A DNA stretch of 64,000 bases from Algoriphagus litoralis (GCF_003259255.1 NZ_QGOL01000002.1:310001-374000); one strand, 5' to 3'; numbered from the stretch's first letter, positions 51,967 through 60,564 are shown. Numbers and translations are program-made. The notes: generated by a model from the letters alone, not told the origin.

Positions 51967-53142
51967 TTATCGGGTTTGAAGCTTTCCGGTGGCGGGGAGA
52001 GTCATTTCAGCTGAAGGGGATTTTTTGGTTTTTTGCCTCTTCATAAATGGCTGCTCGATCCAGCGGTAAGCGATTACACCGCTAAATAAAATCATAGGGA
52101 GGGCAATGCTGAGCGTTATCGATAACTGACCGAAATAGCCCGACCATTGACCGAATTTGCCGACGAATAAATAAAAGCCCTCAAGCAATGGTAGGTGGAT
52201 CAAATACAGGCTGTAGCACATACCCCCTATGATCACTACCCAATTCAAGGACAAGAATCTCCGCAACAACTTGCCATAAATTGAAGCAATGAACACCAGC
52301 AAAAGGGCAACTTCGAAAAGCAGCATTTTGCCCAGCTCCTCGGTCCAGGTAAATGCAAGCACTATCGCCAATACCGGGAACAGCGCATCCCAGGCATAGG
52401 AATTTTTGAACCAGCTCAATGGTCGGGTGTAGAGATCTGCCGCGAGCATCCCGATTAGAAAATGAGGTAATTGACCTAGCAGGGAAGCCTTGTAAGGCAT
52501 CAAGTGCCAATCCAAGCCATGCTGGAGTACCATATAGCAGAAGATGGCCCAGATCAATGCAGCCCGTCTCTCGGTGACATGCTTTACACCAAAGTAAGCT
52601 GTGGCCAAAAATGGAGCAATGAGGTAAAACTGTATTTCAACTTCCAAAGACCAAGCGACGGGATTGATAATGGAGTATTCTCCATAGAAAATCTGGTGTG
52701 TATAGGTAATGGTAGCCAGGAAATGTCGGACCAACTCCCCACCCGGATAATCTCCTTTAATCAATAAAACCAAGGCAAATATTGTCATCCAAAGCAGGAA
52801 GGGTGGCTCGATGCGAAACAGCCTTCGCTTTAAATACTCGGAATAATGTTCCTTGGGTCTACCTTGGGCGAAAGGTAGGCTGAGCACAAATCCGCTGATC
52901 GCAAAGAACAAAAACACACCCACTGTGCCTCTGGAGATCAGAAATGAGAGGAATTGCTCTGCTGAATTGAGCTCGGGAAACGTCCCATATTTATGCAGGC
53001 GCTCGCTGGCATGCTGGAAGATGACCGGCATGATAGCCAGGAAGCGCATGCCATCCAAAAATGGAATAAACTTCCCGTTTTTGGGCTTTCGGATAAGATT
53101 TTGGAAAAGAGAGTTGAGCGGCATGAGATCAGACGTTTTCAT
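51967..53142 (-). CDS. Acyltransferase family 3 (O-acetyltransferase-like)
   Basis: A 391-residue protein with about ten membrane helices of the AT3 family. The typical N-terminal motif is FIPFLDGMRFLAIMPVIFQHASERL, then a FFAISGFVLSLPFAQGRPKEHYSEYLKRRLFRIEPPF block with the conserved Arg-x-x-Arg and Pro. Such proteins O-acetylate or O-acylate polysaccharides at the inner membrane. It overlaps the sugar transferase stop by 14 bases, so it is the second gene of the first EPS operon. Confidence 0.92.
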   Translation of the reverse strand: MKTSDLMPLNSLFQNLIRKPKNGKFIPFLDGMRFLAIMPVIFQHASERLHKYGTFPELNSAEQFLSFLISRGTVGVFLFFAISGFVLSLPFAQGRPKEHYSEYLKRRLFRIEPPFLLWMTIFALVLLIKGDYPGGELVRHFLATITYTHQIFYGEYSIINPVAWSLEVEIQFYLIAPFLATAYFGVKHVTERRAALIWAIFCYMVLQHGLDWHLMPYKASLLGQLPHFLIGMLAADLYTRPLSWFKNSYAWDALFPVLAIVLAFTWTEELGKMLLFEVALLLVFIASIYGKLLRRFLSLNWVVIIGGMCYSLYLIHLPLLEGFYLFVGKFGQWSGYFGQLSITLSIALPMILFSGVIAYRWIEQPFMKRQKTKKSPSAEMTLPATGKLQTR

Positions 53143-53890
53143 GTTGGATGGCTGCGAGAGGAGTTTTCAGAAGGATCTTCATGTCCAGCCAGAAATTGTA
53201 AGTTTTGGCATATTCGATGTCTAGATTGCAGCGGGAGTCTGCGTCTACCCCTTTTTTGCCTCGCTCAGTCACCTGCCAAAGGCCAGTCAGACCTGCAGGG
53301 CCAAGAAATCTCCCCACGGCTTCATTGCGGGTGAGCTGCTCTGCTTCGTAGAGCGGCAGGGGTCTGTTGCCTACCAGTGACATGTCTCCAATCAAAATAT
53401 TGACTAACTGAGGAAGCTCGTCAATGCTGAGATTTCTGATGATTCTACCCACCCGGGTGATTCTGGGATCATTTTCAAACTTGACAAAAGCCTGATTGGC
53501 TCGGTTGTTTTTTTCGTTTTCGTAGCTCTGCTCCACTATCACCCCAGAATTGTTTATCCGGTATTCCGCGGTAGTTGCGGTGAGGATTCGTTCTCGATTG
53601 AGCGGCTTGATGTGTGTAGTTTTATCTTCTGATTTTTGATACGCATTGAGATGCTTCAGCTTGTCGATCAATTGATCGGCATCTGTTCGCATGGATCTGA
53701 ATTTGTAGAATTTGAAAATGTGGTAGTTCATTCCGACTCTGTAGGAATAGTAAAATACAGGGCCTTTGGATTCAAGTTTGATCAGCAAAGCGACGAGTAA
53801 AAGTAGCGGGCTGAGGAGGATCAGAAGGAGACCTGAGACGACAATGTCAAAGAGTCTTTTGCTTAGTGGAAGGCTATGTTTCTGGTACAT
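53129..53890 (-). CDS. Initiating undecaprenyl-phosphate sugar transferase
   Basis: A 253-residue bacterial sugar transferase (WbaP/WcaJ type). One N-terminal membrane helix (about 10-30, IVVSGLLLILLSPLLLLVALLIK), then the catalytic FYKFRSMRTDAD, NLSIDELPQLVNILIGDMSLVGNRPLP and GLTGLWQV blocks. The central part carries an unusual insert of about 45 residues (KLKHLNAYQKSEDKTTHIKPLN...). An upstream in-frame TTG (53914) lies inside the -7 box TACTTTTG, so it cannot be the start; ATG 53890 is chosen. It opens the first EPS operon and loads the first sugar-1-phosphate on the lipid carrier. Confidence 0.94.
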   Translation of the reverse strand: MYQKHSLPLSKRLFDIVVSGLLLILLSPLLLLVALLIKLESKGPVFYYSYRVGMNYHIFKFYKFRSMRTDADQLIDKLKHLNAYQKSEDKTTHIKPLNRERILTATTAEYRINNSGVIVEQSYENEKNNRANQAFVKFENDPRITRVGRIIRNLSIDELPQLVNILIGDMSLVGNRPLPLYEAEQLTRNEAVGRFLGPAGLTGLWQVTERGKKGVDADSRCNLDIEYAKTYNFWLDMKILLKTPLAAIQHENV

Positions 53891-53911
53891 GGTATGTTTG
53901 ATTTTGATAGT

Positions 53912-54001
53912 CAAAAGTACCGCTGATCTTACTCCTAAAACCCTGATTTTAGCCCAATTGACGGCATTTTGCGACCAATGACACCCTCTGGCCGACCAGT
54001 G
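53912..54001 (-). promoter_or_regulatory. Promoter of the first EPS operon with 21-bp-spaced repeats
   Basis: Minus-strand -7 box TACTTTTG at 53912-53919, identical to that of the second EPS operon. Upstream, read on the minus strand, AATTGGGCT (53951-53959, weak), CATTGGTCG (53972-53980) and CACTGGTCG (53993-54001) follow at exact 21-bp steps. The nearest copy's CG-equivalent is 33 bases from the -7 box. Confidence 0.65.
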
Positions 54002-54040
54002 GTTTTTTCAGTTTATTTTTGAAAAAAAATCAAATCGGCT

Positions 54041-54073
54041 AAAAAAAAATAGCCCGGAAATTGCTTCCGGGCT
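54041..54073 (-). terminator. Intrinsic terminator of the LruC operon
   Basis: AGCCCGGAA (54051-54059) and TTCCGGGCT (54065-54073) form a 9-bp stem with a 5-base loop, followed on the minus strand by a run of nine T after one A. It lies 32 bases after the LruC stop codon and insulates that operon from the EPS promoter downstream. Confidence 0.9.
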
Positions 54074-54104
54074 GGTAAAATTATGGCTTGATTCAGTGCT
54101 GTGA

Positions 54105-56126
54105 TTACTTGAATATTTTTGTTTGTTCTCTGTATCCAGACTGAGGACGATACCAGTCCATAAAGGTAAACCCGCCGCTTTGTGCCCATTTGTCAAATCT
54201 CAGGTGAGCTCCTCGTACGTCTGCTTTTTCTATTGGATAGGCAAAGGATTCAGGTAGGTTAATGGCCCATGGCAAAGCTGACTTAGACTTGTAAAAGCTA
54301 GTGGACTGACCGATTTTGCTGGCGTCATCTCCGGTACCAAATAGGGATGCGTCTGCAAGAGAAGTTGGAGAATAGCCTGGTAAATGAACCTCTCTGCTGC
54401 GATCTTGTCCTACTATGAGGAAAGGATTAAAGGGAGCAAATCCGAGATTTTGCTGGGTCAATGGTTTGGCCAGCGTGATTTCCAGATTGACTTCTACAGG
54501 GTTGTGTGTACCTCCGGATGGCTGCGTATTGATAAAATTGCTCGTATTGAACAACTGGTGGACATTTTCAGTGACCACGATCACGGCATTTTTTTGGTTG
54601 GCTTCTGTCCCATTTGCCTGGAATTTGATGATTGCTGGATTGGCCTTTGATCCAGTGACAGATTTTATGTTGCCGCTTTCTGTCTCGAACGAAATCCCAA
54701 ATCCGTTTCGAAGTCCAGCTCCTGCCGCCCTGAATTTCAATTTAGGGTGAAGTTCCACCACTTCATTTTTGCTGTTCATCACTTGCTTGTATTGGTAATC
54801 CACCACCAAGTCATTGAAGTCGTAATCTCCCATTTCGGGCCAGTTGTCTTCAAAGGCAAAACTTCCAAAACCATTTGCCGATGGATAGTAGCTGTTGTAT
54901 GCCTTATTGGGATCACTCGGATACTCATCCAGATTATCATTGATGCCGTCTCCATCTTTATCCAACGTGCCGGGTTTATCCACCGGGCTGACGTTTTCTG
55001 TACTGATCGCCCTTACTGGATTACTGGTGACGAACAAAATTGCATCATTGAAGTCCTGATCAGATTTAAAGGGGATATTATCTCTTCTCACATCCTCGAA
55101 ACCCAAAAGGAAAAGTTGATTTTCAGCATCCCAGAGCAAGACATTGTGTTGGCGAAGGCTAGGATCTGATTCAGGATTGAGGTTTTTATCTGCAAATACT
55201 GCGTGATAATACCCGTCAACCTTGTCCCCATTCCAGCCATTTCCGAATAGCACGAGACCTATTGATGTACCGGCCTCAAACCTGCCGATTTTCACTTTGT
55301 TTCCGGATTTTAATCCTCCACCACTTCCGACCAAAGATGCGTTTGGAAAGAGGATGGTCACTTTTTTGATGTCAGCGATTGACTTTGGCGGTGCATTGGT
55401 TGGATAGACATAATAGCCGATGGAATTTCTCCAGCCGGCACCTTCATGCACAAATGTCAACCACACGTCAGCAAGCTCGATGATGTCCAAGGTGGTTTTT
55501 TTCCCATCAGCGAGATAGGAGGGGTGATAGGTAGGCACCGGCATAGACTCAGGCAGGGAGGCATTGATGTATTGCAACAGGCTGGATGAAATGTAATCCA
55601 GGCCTGGTTCAAGGTTACTTGGAACACCCGCGGAATTGTAGCTCGCTGCGTACTCAAGCGGAAGAGTATTGGCCATTCGTGCTCCGGGGGTGTTGACGAT
55701 CAAGTTAGGATCTACTTCATAGGAGATGACCTGATCGGGCTTTACTGAGCCTAAGAAATCCAATCTGACTTCTCCATTTTTCACCGGAACAAGAATCCGG
55801 TTTGGAATACCGATGTAAGCGGCCTCGATGATCACCTGATCCAGATAGGAAGGCAATGCAATAGAGGAAGTGAAGCTACCCTGTGCATCAGTCATACCGG
55901 TCAGGATGACTTCTTGATCAGATGGTCTGATCAGCTGAATCCGGATTCCTGCAAAGGGCAAACCCTTGGTATCCTGAAATTTCAAGGAGATTCGAGCATC
56001 AGAGACTGTTGAAAAATCAAAGTCCTGATAAATGACATTGACTTCCGAATCCGTGATAGTCAAATTTTCTGGGACCTGTACACAAGATCCCGCAAGTAGA
56101 AGTACGAATGGTAGGAGCTTTTTCAT
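54105..56126 (-). CDS. LruC-domain / DUF4114 lipoprotein
   Basis: A 673-residue lipoprotein (lipobox LAGSC, Cys15). The N-terminal ~130 residues contain a beta-sandwich (SFTSSIALPSYLDQVIIEAAYIGIPNRI). A DUF4114-like calcium-type fold follows at about 220-375 (GFEDVRRDNIPFKSDQDFNDAILFVTSNPV). An EF-hand-like loop DKDGDGINDNLDEYP leads into the LruC domain (about 400-650, with FAFEDNWPEMGDYDFNDLVVDYQYK). It is likely outer-membrane anchored and Ca2+-binding; possible matrix protein holding polysaccharide. Downstream partner of the pseudo-receiver gene. Confidence 0.85.
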   Translation of the reverse strand: MKKLLPFVLLLAGSCVQVPENLTITDSEVNVIYQDFDFSTVSDARISLKFQDTKGLPFAGIRIQLIRPSDQEVILTGMTDAQGSFTSSIALPSYLDQVIIEAAYIGIPNRILVPVKNGEVRLDFLGSVKPDQVISYEVDPNLIVNTPGARMANTLPLEYAASYNSAGVPSNLEPGLDYISSSLLQYINASLPESMPVPTYHPSYLADGKKTTLDIIELADVWLTFVHEGAGWRNSIGYYVYPTNAPPKSIADIKKVTILFPNASLVGSGGGLKSGNKVKIGRFEAGTSIGLVLFGNGWNGDKVDGYYHAVFADKNLNPESDPSLRQHNVLLWDAENQLFLLGFEDVRRDNIPFKSDQDFNDAILFVTSNPVRAISTENVSPVDKPGTLDKDGDGINDNLDEYPSDPNKAYNSYYPSANGFGSFAFEDNWPEMGDYDFNDLVVDYQYKQVMNSKNEVVELHPKLKFRAAGAGLRNGFGISFETESGNIKSVTGSKANPAIIKFQANGTEANQKNAVIVVTENVHQLFNTSNFINTQPSGGTHNPVEVNLEITLAKPLTQQNLGFAPFNPFLIVGQDRSREVHLPGYSPTSLADASLFGTGDDASKIGQSTSFYKSKSALPWAINLPESFAYPIEKADVRGAHLRFDKWAQSGGFTFMDWYRPQSGYREQTKIFK

Positions 56127-56130
56127 CGGA

Positions 56131-56520
56131 TTAGGCGACAGAGATCATACTTTGGGAAAAAGTATAATAGGAAAGGTGAGACTGAATTCGGAGTCGAAGC
56201 TCTACCGGATTGAAGGGTTTGCTGACGCAATCTTTTGCGCCCCAAGAAAAAGCCTTGATTCGCTGATCGCTTTTGTCCTGCTCTGTCAATACGATCCAGG
56301 GAGTATTTTTTGCTTGGGCATAGCGTCCCAGCATATCTGCCTCAGCAGGAAGCTGAAACTCAGTAAAACCTCCTAAAATAAGATCTGAATCATTTGATTT
56401 GAGCCAATTGATGGCTTCCTGTAAATTGGAGACCGCGTGAACATGATACTCTCTTCCCAATAAATTGAGTAGAAATAAGCGCATCATGTCGTGTTTTTCT
56501 ATTAGTAGAATGGTATTCAT
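56131..56520 (-). CDS. Receiver-domain-like protein lacking the phosphoacceptor Asp
   Basis: A 129-residue stand-alone receiver fold. The Thr (WIVLTEQD) and the Lys-Pro (KDCVSKPFNP) of the switch region are conserved. The strand-1 acidic pair is replaced by Glu-Lys (LLIEKHD), and the phosphorylation site is Gly (DLILGGFTE instead of DLILLD). It therefore cannot be phosphorylated in the normal way and probably works as a protein-interaction or ligand-binding module. It ends 4 bases before the LruC lipoprotein start, so the two are coupled. The promoter carries the LytTR-type repeats. Confidence 0.85.
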   Translation of the reverse strand: MNTILLIEKHDMMRLFLLNLLGREYHVHAVSNLQEAINWLKSNDSDLILGGFTEFQLPAEADMLGRYAQAKNTPWIVLTEQDKSDQRIKAFSWGAKDCVSKPFNPVELRLRIQSHLSYYTFSQSMISVA

Positions 56521-56545
56521 GGTATGGTAGAATTGAATGATGGCT

Positions 56546-56613
56546 CAAAACTACCTTTCGCACCTGCCAATACGGGGGGATTTAGACCAATGGGTCGTTC
56601 TCTTCGTTCAATA
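56546..56613 (-). promoter_or_regulatory. Promoter of the pseudo-receiver/LruC operon with candidate LytTR repeats
   Basis: Minus-strand -7 box TAGTTTTG at 56546-56553 matches TAnnTTTG. Read on the minus strand, CATTGGTCT (56584-56592) and TATTGAACG (56605-56613) lie 21 bp apart; the first is 32 bases from the -7 box. These copies are more degenerate than at the EPS promoters, but spacing and position are the same. Confidence 0.45.
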
Positions 56614-56705
56614 GTTCAAAAAATCGGTTAACAGGATTGATTCAAGAGCTAAAAATAGAACGCTCTCCTACCTGATAAATTAAAAAAGCTGATTTCCTAC
56701 CAAAT

Positions 56706-57977
56706 CTATTCTATGGATCCGGCTTCCGGATCTGACCATACTACATATTGGTCTTCCAAGTAGTGTGGGTAGATCTTCCGATGTTGCTTTTTTACTTCTG
56801 TCAGAAGGGCCGATCTGAATTCTTCAACATTTTCCGCCGATGCAGCCGCCATAAATACGGGTTTGATTCCGTTTTTCTTTTCATACGCATCACTCAGCGC
56901 TTTGAAATCTACATATCTCGTCTCCTGCAGTTCGTGCTCACTGATCTGCAGGGATTCTTCTTCTGAAGGCATCTGCTGTACCAAATCGATTTTATTGAAT
57001 ACCAACAGGACCGGCTTGTCACCTGCCTTCAGTTCATTGAGGGTCTGGGTAACTACCGCGATATGGTCCTCGAAGGCATGGTGTGATATATCCACCACGT
57101 GGACCAGTAAATCAGCCTCCCGGATTTCATCTAGGGTGGATTTGAAGGATTCGATCAGGTGAGTGGGTAATTTTCGAATGAATCCTACTGTGTCTGACAA
57201 AAGAAATGGAATCGTATCCAAGACCACCTTGCGAACAGTAGAATCTACTGTAGCAAACAGTTTATTTTCTGCCAAGATATCAGTCTTGGTGATCAGATTC
57301 ATCAGCGTACTTTTGCCGACATTGGTATATCCTACCAAAGCCACCCTGACGACACCTTTTCTGCCTTTTCGCTGGGTGATTCCCTGTTTTTCGATTTCGA
57401 CGAGCTTTTCCTTCAGCAAAGTGATTTTTGCCCGAATGTCCCGCTTATCTGTTTCGATTTCTTTTTCCCCAGCTCCACCTCGAGTACCTGTACCACCACG
57501 CTGCCGCTCCAAGTGGGTCCACATATTGGTCAGTCTTGGTAGCAAATATTGAAATCTGGCTAGTTCTACCTGGGTTTTTGCCTGTGCAGTCTGAGCTCTT
57601 TTGAGAAAGATATCGAGGATCAGCAGGGAGCGATCGTAGATTTTGACCTTGATCTCATTTTCTAGATTTCGCATCTGAGAAGGGCTGAGGTCATCGTCAA
57701 AAATCACCATGTCCACATCAAAGTGCTCCACATAAGCTCGGATTTCTTCGAGTTTTCCAGAGCCTACAAAAGTCTTGATGTCCGGCTTTTCCATACGCTG
57801 GGTAAATCTATAGACCGTCTTGGCACCGAGTGTTTCAGTCAAAAAAGCAAGCTCATCCAAATGCTCCTCCACTTCTTGATCGCTTTGTTGTTGACGGATC
57901 AGGGTGACTAGGATTGCAGTCTCTTCTTTTGGAGCGGTATCGTATAGTTTTTGGATTTTCCGTGAAAATTTGTTCAT
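56706..57977 (-). CDS. hflX: GTPase HflX
   Basis: A 423-residue ribosome-associated GTPase that splits stalled ribosomes under stress. The HflX N-domain includes FVGSGKLEEIRAYVEHFDVDMVIFDDDLSPSQMRNLE. The linker motif is RQRGGTGTRGGAGEKEIETDKR. The GTPase domain has G1 GYTNVGKST, G3 DTVGF, and G4 NKID (VFNKIDLV). The frame opens with a TTG at 58001; ATG 57977 (MNKFSRK) is the likelier start. Transcribed away from rfbC. Confidence 0.95.
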   Translation of the reverse strand: MNKFSRKIQKLYDTAPKEETAILVTLIRQQQSDQEVEEHLDELAFLTETLGAKTVYRFTQRMEKPDIKTFVGSGKLEEIRAYVEHFDVDMVIFDDDLSPSQMRNLENEIKVKIYDRSLLILDIFLKRAQTAQAKTQVELARFQYLLPRLTNMWTHLERQRGGTGTRGGAGEKEIETDKRDIRAKITLLKEKLVEIEKQGITQRKGRKGVVRVALVGYTNVGKSTLMNLITKTDILAENKLFATVDSTVRKVVLDTIPFLLSDTVGFIRKLPTHLIESFKSTLDEIREADLLVHVVDISHHAFEDHIAVVTQTLNELKAGDKPVLLVFNKIDLVQQMPSEEESLQISEHELQETRYVDFKALSDAYEKKNGIKPVFMAAASAENVEEFRSALLTEVKKQHRKIYPHYLEDQYVVWSDPEAGSIE

Positions 57978-58181
57978 ATCGAGTTCTATTCCGCTAAGCA
58001 ACGGTCTTTTTTGGGTAAATGGTTCCTCCTGAGAATCCAGAGCGGATTTGTTCCTGCCTTTTTTGACATGAAGTACAGCACTTTAGTCGCAAAATTGGGG
58101 ATAATTCCTTAAAGTAGATTAGGATAGTCAATTTGGGAATAGTTATTTTACCACTACAAGCACAAATGAAATCTTACACAA

Positions 58182-58736
58182 ATGGCAGAGCTGCGTAGCA
58201 CTCCGATAGCTGGTCTACTTGAAATCTTCCCCAAAGTATTTCACGATAGCAGAGGGTATTTCTTTGAATCTTTTCGACAAGATTGGTTTACTAAAGAAGG
58301 AATCAATGAAAATTGGGTACAGGACAATCAATCTTTTTCTCAAAAAGGGACTGTGAGAGGCCTTCACTTTCAGGTTGCTCCATTTTCGCAGGCCAAACTT
58401 GTACGGGTCATCACAGGCAAAGTACTCGACGTAGCTGTTGATGTCAGAAAAGATTCACCCACCTTCGGGAAGCATTTTTCGGCTATTTTGGATGGCAGCC
58501 TAAATAATCTGCTTTACATTCCTGCCGGCTTTGCGCACGGTTTTTCAGTTTTGGAGGATGCAATTTTCTCCTATAAGTGCTCCGATTACTACCACAAAGC
58601 CTCGGAAGGAGGAATCCTTTGGAATGATCCCGCGTTGGGGATTGATTGGCAGGTGACAGATCCGATAATTTCTGAAAAAGACCAACTTTGGATGACTTTG
58701 GAAGAATTTAAGAATCACAGTAATGGTGGTATATAA
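58182..58736 (+). CDS. rfbC: dTDP-4-dehydrorhamnose 3,5-epimerase
   Basis: A 184-residue RmlC-family cupin. Catalytic and binding blocks: RGYFFESFRQDWF, VQDNQSFSQKGTVRGLHFQ, LDVAVDVRKDSPTFGKHF and YIPAGFAHGFSVLEDAIFSYKCSDYYHKASEGG. It makes dTDP-4-keto-L-rhamnose. The genes rfbA, rfbB and rfbD are not in this window. Its stop codon overlaps the start of the next gene (TAATG), so it is co-expressed with the CpsB-type phosphatase. It probably supplies rhamnose to the EPS or lipopolysaccharide. Confidence 0.95.
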   Translation: MAELRSTPIAGLLEIFPKVFHDSRGYFFESFRQDWFTKEGINENWVQDNQSFSQKGTVRGLHFQVAPFSQAKLVRVITGKVLDVAVDVRKDSPTFGKHFSAILDGSLNNLLYIPAGFAHGFSVLEDAIFSYKCSDYYHKASEGGILWNDPALGIDWQVTDPIISEKDQLWMTLEEFKNHSNGGI

Positions 58737-59485
58737 TGGCTTGGTTAGACATATTTAAAAGAAAGCAGGAAGAAGTGGTGCCACTGGATCTCCGATGGCT
58801 ACAGACCGACATGCATTCTCATCTGATTCCGGGTATCGATGACGGATCCAAATCCATGGAGGAATCGATTGACTTGATAAGACGATTGGCGGATTTTGGT
58901 CTGAGCAAGATTATCACGACGCCACATATCATGTCGGAGTATTATCGAAATACGCCTGAGATCATCCTAATGGGTCTGGAGGACCTTCGAAAATCCGTAA
59001 AACAAGCGGGAATTTCCATTGAAATCGAAGCGGCCGCAGAATATTACATGGATGAGATTTTCCTCGAAAAAGTAAAATCAGGCGAGCAAATGCTCACCTT
59101 TGGGGATAACTACATTCTAGTGGAGACGGGTTTTATCAATAAACCACAGATGCTCCTGGATATCATTTTTCATCTGGAAATGGCTGGATACAAACCGATT
59201 CTGGCCCATCCGGAACGCTACCAATACCTGCTGATGGACAAAAAACTTCAGGAGGAGCTCTTCGAGCGAAAGTTGCTTTTCCAAGTCAATCTCTTGTCAC
59301 TTACAGGATTTTATTCCAAGCAGGTCAAGGAGTTTGCGGAAATGCTTGTAGAAAAAGGTGTTGTGGCACTTTTAGGAACCGACTGCCACAATGCCCGTTA
59401 CCTCGATATGCTTGAGAGCCTTCCCAAGCATCAAAAAATTTATGAGAAAATTCAACATCTCGATTTAATCAATACCCGGCTCTAA
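58736..59485 (+). CDS. CpsB/CapC-type PHP tyrosine-protein phosphatase
   Basis: A 249-residue PHP-fold protein. The metal ligands are in TDMHSHLIPGIDDGSKSMEESI, ITTPHIM, EAAAEYYMDE, LAHPERYQYL and LLGTDCHNARY. In Gram-positive capsule systems this family dephosphorylates BY-kinases. Here the neighbouring Wzz-like protein lacks an obvious kinase active site, so the substrate is unclear. It is translated from the rfbC transcript and followed 9 bases later by the epimerase gene. Confidence 0.92.
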   Translation: MAWLDIFKRKQEEVVPLDLRWLQTDMHSHLIPGIDDGSKSMEESIDLIRRLADFGLSKIITTPHIMSEYYRNTPEIILMGLEDLRKSVKQAGISIEIEAAAEYYMDEIFLEKVKSGEQMLTFGDNYILVETGFINKPQMLLDIIFHLEMAGYKPILAHPERYQYLLMDKKLQEELFERKLLFQVNLLSLTGFYSKQVKEFAEMLVEKGVVALLGTDCHNARYLDMLESLPKHQKIYEKIQHLDLINTRL

Positions 59486-59494
59486 TTTCTGATT

Positions 59495-60448
59495 ATGAAT
59501 ATTTTGGTCACCGGCATTACCGGCCTATTTGGTAGCCATTTAGCACGGGAGTTTGGCCAATTGGGTAAAATTCATGGACTGAAGCGAGAAAGCTCTGATC
59601 TGAAACTGGTCGGTGACTTGGACGTGCACTGGCATGTTGGGGAATTATCCGATATGGAATTTTTGGTGGACGCTCTCCGTGAGATAGATCTGGTGATTCA
59701 TGCTGCAGGTCTGGTGTCTTTCTCGTCTAAAGACAAGGAAAAACTCTATGAAGTAAATACCACCGGCACTGCAAATCTGGTCAACGCTATGCTGGTATCC
59801 GGAGTTAAAAAGCTGGTTCACGTGAGTTCCGTGGCAGCCATCGGACGCAGCCCTGAGCATTTGGAAATCGATGAGGAATACAAGTGGACGGAATCCCCTC
59901 TGAATACGGAATACGCCGTCTCAAAGTACTGGGCCGAGCTTGAAGCATGGCGGGGAGAGCAGGAAGGACTCGAGTTGATTGTAGTCAATCCTTCAGTTTT
60001 GCTGGGAAAAGCAAGCTATGGCAAAAGCAGTACAGCCATTTATTCCTTCGTTTTAGAGGAAAATACATTTTTCCCAAAAGGAAATGTGAATTACCTGGAT
60101 GTCCGGGATGCAGCAAAAATCACCCGATTGCTGGTGGAAAAAGGAGCTTGGGGCGAACGGTTTATCTTGAATAAGGAAAGCATCCCGTATGAGACTTTTT
60201 TTCGGGAAATAGCTACTGTATTCAATAAGAAGGCACCCTCCATCCCACTGCCCAACTGGTTGGTAGGCCTTGGATCCATGGCCACCACAGTTTTGAGATG
60301 GGTTGGATTGACCAAAAGTCCCCTGAATAGACAAACTGCCATGCTTGCCCAACAGAAGACTAAGTTTGATAATTCGAAAATTCAGAATCTACTGGGCTAT
60401 AGCTACCAGACTCTGACCGAAAGTCTGGAATGGGCCAAAGAGGACTGA
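59495..60448 (+). CDS. NAD-dependent sugar epimerase/dehydratase
   Basis: A 317-residue extended-SDR protein. NAD-binding motif GITGLFGSHLA, DLVIHAAGLVSF, VHVSSVAAIGR and the catalytic YAVSKYWAE (YxxxK). This resembles the dihydroflavonol-4-reductase/3-beta-hydroxysteroid-type branch. Substrate unknown; the context of rfbC and the phosphatase suggests sugar-nucleotide metabolism, though lipid or terpenoid substrates are also common in this branch. Third gene of the plus-strand rfbC operon. Confidence 0.9.
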   Translation: MNILVTGITGLFGSHLAREFGQLGKIHGLKRESSDLKLVGDLDVHWHVGELSDMEFLVDALREIDLVIHAAGLVSFSSKDKEKLYEVNTTGTANLVNAMLVSGVKKLVHVSSVAAIGRSPEHLEIDEEYKWTESPLNTEYAVSKYWAELEAWRGEQEGLELIVVNPSVLLGKASYGKSSTAIYSFVLEENTFFPKGNVNYLDVRDAAKITRLLVEKGAWGERFILNKESIPYETFFREIATVFNKKAPSIPLPNWLVGLGSMATTVLRWVGLTKSPLNRQTAMLAQQKTKFDNSKIQNLLGYSYQTLTESLEWAKED

Positions 60449-60564
60449 AATAAACTAATTTTTGCAAGTCATCGTTTATCCGATGATTGCTGTCTAGACA
60501 ATCCATTTCCCTTAGAATCTGAAAATTTCTTAAGCGAAAGAAAATTTAAACACCCTGTATTTTG

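Noticed and set aside
60470-60488. CATCG-TTTATC-CGATG dyad as a further LytTR-type site or terminator
   Set aside because: It is an inverted, not direct, repeat, has no U-run, and does not match the NAYTSRYCG arrangement.
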